A stretch of 64,000 nt of DNA. Source: Zelopaecilomyces penicillatus. Lineage: Eukaryota; Ascomycota; Sordariomycetes; Hypocreales; Pseudodiploosporaceae. Made by a program: the position numbers and the translations under genes. The notes under the pieces were generated by a model. The model saw nothing but the letters and a program-made list of their open reading frames with translations. It searched no databases and was not told the origin of the DNA. Each line of letters begins with the position of its first letter. Positions within the stretch are counted from its first letter, which is position 1. The stretch spans positions 2,170,001 through 2,234,000 of the forward strand of contig VCCP01000004.1 of assembly GCA_005765155.1 (NCBI GenBank). The letters are read 5' to 3'. This document shows, piece by piece, positions 55,572-64,000 of the stretch.

Positions 55572-55604
<33 letters not shown>
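55572..55604. repeat. G33 homopolymer
   Basis: Thirty-three consecutive G bases. The opposite strand would read as poly-proline in one frame, but no gene is supported there. Confidence 0.9.
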
Positions 55605-58600
55605 CTCGCACTAGGAAAGGTTCCAGGCGGCATAATAATCGGCAGGTCGTGTTTCAGTGGAGAGTCGCAAAGATGGGTATCATCAGACGATGAATGCCAG
55701 ATGGGGGGGCGGACAGGGAGGAAGGGAAGAGGAGATGGAAACAAGAAGAGGCGGGAGGCGGAGGGAGGGAAGTGCTGAGTGCTGCATCTGCTGGCTGGGC
55801 GTATTAGCACTGGCAGTTGGGGCGGAGAGGCACGGGTTCAGCCCATGCCCCGTCTAGGTACCTACCTACTCACAGCCATCTGCAGGGCCTGTCTTGACGA
55901 TGTGCATTGCTTCAGTGCATTGCTCAGTGCGTTGCGCGGTGCAAAAGTACATGCTCAATGTACCCAAGGCGTGCAAGGTTGCACCCACGGCACCCGCGCT
56001 AACCTGTTCAGGCGTATACCTGGGCACTTCCTGGACATGTTCGGCCAGGTACCTCGGCCTACATGCCGTTTCCCAGCCTTTTCACATGTACCCCTGGCCT
56101 CGTCGGCTCAAAAGAGTCCAAAAGGTCTAGGCGGCCCCAGCTTTTGCACTTTTGAGCTTGGCCTAGAGGAGCTTCTCCTTTTGTCCTCCGCTCTCATGTG
56201 ACATGAGCCTGCTCGAGCATGAAATGGCCTGGACGGGTATACGAAGTCGAGGCAATTAATAGCTGCGCTCTGGCTATTATTACCAGTTGGGGGTTCCTCT
56301 CTGCCCAAGTCGATGTGCGTAGTACGATAATTAGCTACTAACCTAACTACTCCGTACCTGATATTAGGACTTGCCCTGTAACGCCTATCCTCCGTAATTG
56401 CGTCGTCCTCCTTTGGGGGCGTCTAATCTCGATAGGACCGGTCCCGGAGCTAGACCAGGCAAGGTAGATCTTTGACACGGCCGAGCTCGGTCAATCATGG
56501 AATCTTATTATGCTGGAACGTGACGGCGACTCACTGCAACAGTGTGTTGCAAACGTCTGCACTCTGATGTGCCTGTCTGCAAACCTTGCATGCAAAACGA
56601 AGGCTAATTGATACAGAGTTTTGGAGGCCAGAGGCTGACGGCAAATGATGCTGTTGTCATTTGACTACTGCCGCGCAGCATACATACTGTAGACAGGCAC
56701 AAAGCACAGTGGGGCTGGAACTGATGAGCAACATAGCAGCGCTAGAAATGCAATCGAACTGCCTAGGTTCGGCAACGATTTGCGTTCCCCGACGGCCCCA
56801 TCCGATCCGATGGATGCCTTTATTAAACTGAGGGTTAGGGCTCCTCTTGTCTCTGAATTTGGCAGAGCAACCAGCAGCCAAGTCTCCATCTCCAGCTCCA
56901 GCTCCCCCAACAGTGCCATTGCAATTGGTCGATGGCTGTCCAGGGTCACTCTCCCCAACCCAACTGTTTTCCTCCTCCCGCCCCCAAGTTCGGATGGAGT
57001 CTGCCCCCTTTGGTGCTGCCACGACGACATACAATATTCAACAACACATCGCTGCTCTTGATACCAGCCTCCCACGTCGACATGGGCGGTGGCATCGGCG
57101 CTGGCGTTGGCGTTGGCAGCTGGCAGTTGACGTTGGCGGTTTTATGCAGTCGCCTCATTGTGGATATACGTATAATGTCTGATAATTGAGGCACAAAACA
57201 CTTCGTATTCGCACGTGCTGCACTGTACGAGGTAAGCTGCCAGCCAATTAAGGTATAGTACCTAGGTACCTACCTACCTGATTGCTCCATGTATCTTCTA
57301 ATTATACCGCTTCATTCTCGTACCCACCCCCATTGCACATGCATATCTGCCGCGACGAGGCGGTAATTGACTGGTGCAAATTCGTATTGCTGGGCTGCGC
57401 GTACCGACAACAGCGCCAGCCATTGGCCAGAGAGCTTGGCGACTGCAGACTTAACCCTCGTCTACTCCGAACGCACGAGGCCTTGTCACCACTTTTTCTT
57501 CTCGTCGGTCACTGTCATCATCTGGTCTGGGTGTTTCTGCAGGTAGGTACATGTGTATGTCTGTGTTTGTGACTGCATGCTAGGTGCCTACAGGACGTTC
57601 GTTGGTCAATTCCATCCAACGTGGCTCTACGAAGCCAGACATGCATGGTGCCATAGCACAGAACTCCTGGGTTCGATGTGGAAACGCAGGCTCTGTCGAT
57701 ACAGGTGTCGTTCGTTTCCCCACGCTTTACTCTATCTTGGAATTGGTTTTTTCGGGTCGGGCGAGACCTCATCAGAACGTCTTGTCATCTATTTACTAGA
57801 CGCCAACGTTGTTTTTGCTTTGCCTGGTGGCGGTGGACTGAGTCGTGTGGAGGGAGGACCAATGAAGCCAGTACGAAACACACATTGGAAACTGTTTATC
57901 ATACCTAAAGTAGGTGGGCAACTGCTACAGCATGAATGGCATGCGTTCACGTCGGCAACATCCGCCATGGGTTGCCTCGATCGGTTCCAGCCGCCTCCGG
58001 AACAGGTGGTACCTTCTCATGCTTTTTATCGGTCATGTCAATACCAGTGCCGGATGGTAAAGAACTCGTTTCATGAAGCCTTTATTCATATCGTGAAACC
58101 AATAAGCGATATTCAGGCTATAGCCCACTATCCCAGTCCAACTACGCGGTCTTGGCGAACCTTCATTTACAAGGCCAACATGGCAAATGGTTGTCGTGCT
58201 CAGACTCCTGGTGATTTGTCGAATATGACTGAGGTCCTTTGCTATTTCAAAAACCCTTTTTCAAGGGTGTATAAATCGATAGGGTGGTTCTTTGGTTTTT
58301 AGTGCGTGGATTTATCTAGCCCACGACTTCTAATGTCGACACTCTAGGGTAGGTAGTCTCGCATATGAAACCTCGAGAGATCCATGCAAGTGAGAAAAAT
58401 GATATCATCGAAGATAACAGTGAAATATATTTTGAGATATAATTCTATGTTGAACTATGTATTTAAGCTCCTCGATATTTCACACAGGAAATCAACCCAT
58501 GGGAAACACTTCCCCCATCGATAAGCAATGTCAATTTTTAGTAGATGTAGTAAGTCGCGGTAACTCGTTGTGGAGGGGAACGTTGGTAAGAATTTCCTGT

Positions 58601-59440
58601 ACCACCTGTGATTTCTGGTGAATGAGATGTCTTTATTACCTGCCCTTCGATGTTGACATTAGACGTTTGGTTCTCCCGAATTCCCTAGTCCACAGGGTGG
58701 TTTTCGTATCTTGATTCGAACCACACCAACGTTTTTTCGATTCGTACCTCGCAGGTAACAACACCGACTAATCAGTCAGGTAGGTAGTTGTTTAGGTCCA
58801 CCAAAACCACCACCTGCGAGTCATATGCCCGCCTTACAAAAAGAGGTCTTGCCATCTATGTAGTCGGGTCATCCTGTTTGAATACCTCCGGTCGTGTTGT
58901 GCTGATACTCGGAAAAATCGAAACAAGGGCCCATTGGCTTGGCCGCCGAATTCGGAAGCTCCCTGGTGGCCGGATCACCCAACTAAGCGAGCATAATGAC
59001 TCCCGACCGGAATTAGGGCGTCATACTCTTTGGTTCGTTATTACCAAGGTACTAAGGTAGATGGATGTCAGCATTTCTTTTACGTAGTATTTTTTTTCGC
59101 TGGCTCTGCGTTTTGATGCGAACGGCCTTCTTTGGCACTGAACCCTGCAGTTTCCGGATGGGGTAGTTGCTTAGAAATCCAGGCGAAGAGCAGCAAATGG
59201 GACTGGAAGGATGGTGACGCACAATTCTCCATTATGATGATTGCACTCCAACGTCAACGATGATAGCGCCGGCCCGAACCACCACAAAGCATCATGGCAG
59301 GGGTTCTGGCGTATCATGGAATACCTACTAGCCCCGCATCACTGTGGGCGAAATGAAGCAAGACGGGGCAAAAGATGCATCACCCCGCGATGGGCCGTTT
59401 GCTAAGCCGTCCCCTCTGCGGTTGCGTCACTTCTCTCGGA

Positions 59441-59450
59441 TATATATATA
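59441..59450 (+). promoter_or_regulatory. Putative TATA box of the aldo-keto reductase gene
   Basis: TATATATATA about 130 bp upstream of the ATG at 59581, followed by a CT-rich leader, a usual fungal promoter layout. Confidence 0.5.
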
Positions 59451-59580
59451 ATCATCGTACCTGTCCCGCTCTAAGTAATTGCTAGACTCCTCTTGTTTCT
59501 CTCCTCTCGCTTGAACCTATTCACACAGCGTATCACACATAGTTCCCCATTCCCCTTATCCCCCCCATAAATCAGCAACA

Positions 59581-60778
59581 ATGGCAAAGCCAGAAGACAT
59601 CCCCGAGATGACGTATCGATTCCTGGGCCGCTCAGGTCTTCAGGTGTCGTCTATTGCGCTGGGAGGATGGCTCACATATGGTGGCCACATTGATAGAGGT
59701 GCGATCATCTGAGGACTACTCCTTTCTGGCAGGACTTATTGAATATTGATGCTGGACATAGAGGGCACATACGCGTGTATGAAGGCGGCGTACGACTGCG
59801 GAGTCAACTTTTTTGACTGCGCCGAAGGTTACTCTGGTGGCGAGTCAGAGATTGTCATGGGAGAGGCCATCAAGAAGTATGGATGGAAGCGGAACGACCT
59901 CGTCATCTCGACCAAGGTAAATTGAATCCCTTCATCCATATGCAGTTATCAAAGCTCGCTGCTTGTTTGACCCAGATGTCATCTTCCACTAACTCATTAT
60001 TCTCTGGTAGCTGTACTGGGGCGCCGCTCACGGTGATAACCCAGTGAACAACGCAGGTCTGTCCCGAAAACATGTTCTCGAGGGCATGAACGCCTCGCTC
60101 AAGCGTCTTAACCTGGAGTACGTCGACCTCATCTATGCCCACAGACCTGATCGTCGAACACCGATCGAGGAGACTGTCCGCGCTTTCAACCATCTTATCA
60201 ACACTGGCAAAGCCTTCTACTGGGGAACATCCGAGTGGAAGTCTGATGAGATTGCTCAGGCTTGGAGGGTCGCAGACCGGCTTGGCTTGATTGGCCCTCT
60301 TATGGAGCAGCCAGCATACAATATGCTTGATCGCGAGAAGGTGGAGAGCGAATTCGCTTTGCTGTATCGTGAGCACGGTCTCGGCCTGACAGTCTTCTCC
60401 CCAATGCGCCAGGGTATTCTCTCCGGCAAGTATAAGAATGGCATTCCTGATGATTCTCGGTTCGCCCAGAACAGCGTCGAGTATGTTAAGGGCTACTGGA
60501 AGCGCACTGGCAAGGCCAAGTGGGACGGCATCGTGGAGCAAGTGAACAAGTTAGAGCCCATTGCCGAAAAGCTTGACATAAAGATGAGCACACTTGCATT
60601 GGCCTGGGTGTTGAAGAACCCTAATATCAGCTCAGCAATCACCGGTGCCAGCAGCGTCGAGCAGGTTTATGAAAACTGCAAGGCTGTGGCGGCTGTGGAC
60701 AAGCTGACGCCTGAGATTATGGACGAGATTGACGAGATTCTGGGTAACAAGCCTCCAGCTCTGGAGGAGAGATATTAA
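59581..60778 (+). CDS. Aldo-keto reductase, voltage-gated K+ channel beta-subunit-like group, 346 aa
   Basis: Three exons, 59581-59698, 59762-59916 and 60011-60778; introns GTGCGA...ATAG and GTAAAT...GTAG, frame kept. The TIM-barrel aldo-keto reductase fold is evident: YRFLGRSGLQVSSIALGGW, the catalytic tetrad Asp58 and Tyr63 (NFFDCAEGYSGGESE), Lys91 (ISTKLYWG) and His135 (DLIYAHRPD), then FYWGTSEWKSDEI, QPAYNMLDR, VFSPMRQGILSGKY and the NADPH loop region AITGASSVEQVYEN. The family reduces aldehydes and ketones with NADPH in the cytosol; the closest group by pattern is the Kv-beta-like set. The substrate is unknown. It is followed in the same direction by the nitronate monooxygenase gene after 442 bp. 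Confidence 0.92.
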
Positions 60779-61220
60779 ACAAATAAAAGCCAGAAAAGAC
60801 TTACAAAAAATGAAAGTAAAGAAAAGGACAGTAACAAAAAGAGCCGGGGTAAAAATGGAAAGCCAGTATGGCAAAAGGGAACTATGCTTAGATTCTAGAA
60901 GTCAAACCACTTTGGTTTAGAAATGAAATATTACAACCTCGGCTTTACCTTGTTTGAGACGAGCTTCATGCAGTTTCTTATTGGTATATACGAGTCCAAT
61001 GATACGGTAAGTCCCACGGCAATGAAGGATCTGTATTTGAAATCAAAAAGTCACACCACCACGTATTTAACCAAACCCACTGCACTTCTCCGCATGCAAG
61101 TCATCTTTTGCTCGTCCAACATCAACCAATCCATAGGACCTTGGGACATCCGAACCTTCTTCCAGCAAACCCCTTGCCCAAATAGTATCAAAGCTCAATA
61201 GCTCCATTTGTAATTGGATC
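60779..61220. other. Spacer between two tandem oxidoreductase genes
   Basis: 442 bp, A-rich directly after the reductase stop. It must hold the reductase 3' end and the next promoter. Nothing specific seen. Confidence 0.4.
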
Positions 61221-62644
61221 ATGGCTTCCCCAATTCTTCAGCGTTGGTTTCCATGGGTGCTGTCGCCGACCATCATCAATGGGCCGATGATTCATGCAGC
61301 TTGCGCTCACCTTGCTGCAGAGATCAGCAAAGCAGGGGGTCTAGGTAAGGCCAATAGCTTAGTTCTGAAGAATCATCATGATTTTGTTATTGTTGGAACG
61401 AATTTCTGATATAGAACAGGGTTTATTCCTTGTACCGTGGACCTTAACCCTGATTCCCCTCAGCTATCCAAGCTTGATGCCGACTTAAACGAGAGCCGCG
61501 AGCGACTAGGCGACAGTGCTTCTACTGCAGCCGATTACTTGGCGATTGGCGCCGGCTTCATCACAGGCCATGCATCAATCACAAAGTTCTCAGAAACTGC
61601 CCTCCCCATCCTGAAGAAGCACCGCCCAGCCGCCGTTTGGTTGTTCGCCCCGGAAGAGCAGGTGAAGCCGCACCGCGCCATTATCGAGTCTCTAAAGACT
61701 CTGGAGACACCTCCCAAGGTCTTTGTTCAAGTGGGCAATGTCACAGCTGCTAGGGAGGCTGTGAACGATGGCGCGGACGTGCTGGTATGTCAGGGTATCG
61801 ATGCTGGGGGCCATCAGTTCCGGCGGGGCATGGGGGTTGTGAGCTTGGTGCTCGAGGTGAAGCACATGCTGGAGCAGGATTACCCGGAGAGAAAGATTGC
61901 GATCCTTGCCGCTGGAGGCATTGTAAATGGGAAAGGCGTTGCAGCAATGATGACACTGGGTAGGTTGCGAGGAACTGGTGAGACGATGATGATAGATGAA
62001 ACAGCTGCTAACAGAACATTGTTGTTTCTCTCTACAGGAGCGGACGGTGTTGTTATGGGCACGAGGGTAAGTAAACACATGCAACAACTCAGCTCACGCA
62101 TAATATGAAATCCTCTTTCTGACATTCATCTACACAGTTCACTGTCGCCAACGAGTCCATTTATCCCGATTTCCGGAAGCAGCAGATCATCAACGCCACA
62201 GACGGCGGAACTGCGACCCACAAGTATGTTTCACCAATACCCCGATGAAGATATTTTGGTCATACCACTCACAGCGTATTTATCACTAGGTCTCCCTTCA
62301 ATGACCAAATTGTCAAGAATGCCCTGTGGGGTCCGTTATACGATGGCCGGGCAATCGTAGGTCCACTTCACGAGAGGTTCCTCGAAGGAGCTTCCTTGCA
62401 GGAGTGCCAGCGGAGCCTCACGGAGGATCATTCGCCAGACGAGGCCACACGTATTGTCAACACCTGGGCGTAAGATCCCCCCCGGGTGTAACTGTTGTTG
62501 TAGTTGGCACCGCAAATACTGACTTTGTATCGCAGAGGAACTGGTGTTGGACTCGTAACGAAGCAGCAACCAGCGGCTGATATTGTGCGTGAGGTCCGCG
62601 AGGAGGCATCAGTAGCTATAAAGAATGCGGCACAGAACTTGTAA
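61221..62644 (+). CDS. Nitronate monooxygenase (2-nitropropane dioxygenase family), 355 aa
   Basis: Six exons: 61221-61344, 61420-61959, 62038-62066, 62138-62223, 62290-62469 and 62536-62644, all introns GT-AG; the third exon is only 29 nt. The joined protein has the FMN-barrel pattern of the family: IINGPMIHAACAHLAAEISKAGGLGFIP, DYLAIGAGFITGH, GADVLVCQGIDAGGHQFRRG with the likely catalytic His, ILAAGGIVNGKGVAAMMTLGADGVVMGTRF for phosphate binding, and ATRIVNTWAGTGVGLV near the end. These flavoenzymes oxidise alkyl nitronates such as propionate-3-nitronate to less toxic products. The many short introns are ordinary for fungal members. It sits tandem to a reductase and converges on the SCP2 gene. 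Confidence 0.92.
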
Positions 62645-62874
62645 TCATTGCTCGATTGCAATGTGTAAAGAGGCCATTGAAGGTGTCTGCAGGTGTGATG
62701 ATGAATCGAAAGCTTTGATATAGATATATATGATTGTAATCGGAACTATGACTGATAATTCATCTATGCTAGTTCATGAAGCACTGTTCCAAAATACAAA
62801 ACCCAACGGTATGATACAGAAACACACACAACAGCAACAACTCCTTCACGTGCAAGACACCATGTACAGCATGT

Positions 62875-63479
62875 TTACAGCTTAGCCTTGGCAGCGCCTT
62901 GGGTCTGAGCCTTCTTCAGGATGGGGTCCAGCTTGGTCGCCTTCATGATATCGCCCTTGACCTTGAGCTTTCCGCCCATGAAGAGTCGCTGGGGGTTGGC
63001 ATTGCCGGTAATGAGCTTGCCGAAGTCGTCGTCGGAGAGGGAGAGGGTGACTATTTGACATTTCATGTTCTTAGTAAACGGAACAAAGAATTCGACGGGA
63101 ACTCGCTGAAGCCGGGTTTTGGGGGATCTTCTGGACAAGGTACGAAGGGGGGACGGGGGAAACTTACCAGTAGGCTTGGCACCAGTGCCATTGCCGACCT
63201 TGCCAGTCTCCTTGAGGTCAATGTGCCAGCTCTCCGTCTCGCCGGCCTTGTTCTTCAGGGTAAAGGCAAAGACAGCATTGCCTTCCTTAATGGCGGCCTT
63301 GCGGTCAGCCTCGCTGGCGAGCGCGGCGCTGATGGCATCAAAAGCCGCTGAAGAAGGGAACTTGTCTGTCCGACCGCACAAACATCGTGTCAGTCACAAG
63401 GTCTAGAAAAAAAAGGGGGAATGGAAAAGGAGTCTCGTCGACCCCCGGTTGAGCTCAGCTTACCGTTCTTGAAAGACAT
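62875..63479 (-). CDS. SCP2 sterol-carrier domain protein, 129 aa
   Basis: Three exons: 63479-63464 (MSFKN plus one base), 63365-63168 and 63050-62875; introns GTAAGC...ACAG and GTAAGT...ATAG. The whole protein is one SCP2 domain: FPSSAAFDAISAALASEADRKAAIKE, VFAFTLKNKAGETESWHIDLK, VTLSLSDDDFGKLITGNANPQRLFMGGKLKVKGDIMKATKLDPIL. The fold binds sterols, fatty acids and acyl-CoAs. The C-terminal AKL (QGAAKAKL) fits a type-1 peroxisomal targeting signal, so it probably works in the peroxisome matrix. Length and layout match stand-alone fungal SCP2 proteins. Confidence 0.94.
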
Positions 63480-64000
63480 GATGGAGGAATGGAGAAGTGG
63501 GGAGAAAAGAAGCTGAAAGATGGTATGATTTTTTTTTTTCGGTTTGGGGGAGAAAAGGCGGAGGAGGGAATCTTGAGAGAAAGGAAGGGAGTTTCACGTG
63601 GCACTCTGGGGGGAGGGGGGGGTTAACGGTTATATATGTACTTTTCTCTAGCTAACAAGGGAGAGGAGGGCACGGAGGCGCGGGGGGAATTCCTTTGCCG
63701 ACTTTCTTTTAATCAATGCGACGATGGGTAGGTAGCCTTGGGGCTCGTTTTCTTCTTCTCTTGGCCCAGCTTCATCAGTCGCATGTGATGGGAGCCTCGG
63801 CCACAGAGCCGGACGCGCTGCTGACATCATGTGCGAGTTATTACTAGCCTTTACCCCATATGGAGCATGGAGCGACTGCTTCTCCATTCTATTCCATACC
63901 TTAGGTACCTTGGGTCCCCACAAACCCACCCACTGTAGAACAAGGTCTATAGCGCGTGGGATGCGCTTGGTGCTAATTACAGTGTGTGTGATGCGCTGGA
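63480..64000. other. Upstream region of the SCP2 gene to the window edge
   Basis: Contains T and G runs at 63530-63540 and 63610-63622 and a TATA-like element. A 93-codon minus-strand frame at 63648-63929 has no domain. Confidence 0.4.
63631..63638 (-). promoter_or_regulatory. Putative TATA box of the SCP2 gene
   Basis: Reads CATATATA on the minus strand, about 152 bp upstream of the ATG at 63479. Confidence 0.35.

Larger units (their letters stand above)
54397..59580. other. 5.2-kb gene-poor divergent region, casein kinase I / aldo-keto reductase
   Basis: Contains repeat copy B (55007-55250), a G33 run (55572-55604), several GTACCTACCTA-type motifs (around 55855 and 57255), a TACTCCGTAC motif at 56348-56357 and a TATA element near the reductase. 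A 249-codon plus-strand frame at 57553-58302 has no recognisable domain. No other gene supported. Confidence 0.5.

Noticed and set aside
58713..58722. tRNA-like B box (GGTTCGAATC on the minus strand)
   Set aside because: The flanking bases do not form a T stem, and no A box or acceptor stem pairs around it.
59581..62644. Reductase plus nitronate monooxygenase as a biosynthetic cluster
   Set aside because: Only two tandem oxidoreductases, with no core synthase, transporter or pathway regulator beside them.

Overview
The window is nuclear DNA of a filamentous ascomycete (Pezizomycotina). A Sordariomycete is likely and Hypocreales is plausible, but nothing here fixes the genus. The reasons are short 45-90 nt introns with GTATGT/GTAAGT donors and CTAAC/CTGAC branch sites, genes of 1-6 exons on both strands, and fungal-type proteins (Zn(II)2Cys6 factor, MICOS Mic12, SWR1 subunit Swc4, F-box protein). 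I rebuilt exon structures by hand, and every multi-exon model below keeps frame across its junctions.

Layout. 1-13 kb: C-terminus of an unknown protein, a small Arg-rich protein, a Tyr-phosphatase-like protein, a secreted or membrane amidohydrolase followed by an ankyrin-repeat relic, an acyltransferase-3 membrane protein, and HEM2 of haem synthesis. 13-16 kb: a repetitive-element relic next to an F-box gene that carries an in-frame stop. 16.6-19 kb: a divergent mitochondrial pair (Mic12 and ribosomal protein bL17m). 19.6-32.4 kb: a run of RNA-metabolism genes (UTP25, eIF3f, an R3H-SUZ protein, a zinc-knuckle SR-like protein, Cwf18 and a PPR protein). 34.5-36.7 kb: a fused Zn2Cys6 / maltose-acetyltransferase-like protein, whose upstream side is a gene-free stretch of about 11.9 kb rich in microsatellites and C/G homopolymers. 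48.6-54.4 kb: Swc4, a p24-alpha cargo receptor and a palmitoylated-type casein kinase I. 54.4-59.6 kb: a second gene-poor stretch holding the other copy of the dispersed repeat and a 33-bp G run. 59.6-63.5 kb: an aldo-keto reductase, a nitronate monooxygenase and an SCP2 sterol-carrier protein.

Most genes are housekeeping and are not an operon-like system. The visible logic is divergent pairs sharing short promoters (Mic12/bL17m, UTP25/eIF3f, Cwf18/PPR, Swc4/p24). I found no obviously new multi-gene system. The most unusual items are the very long upstream region of the transcription factor-acetyltransferase fusion, a zinc-knuckle gene whose intron seems to lack a GT donor, the F-box gene with a nonsense codon and a GC-AG intron, the two-copy dispersed repeat, and the extreme homopolymers.
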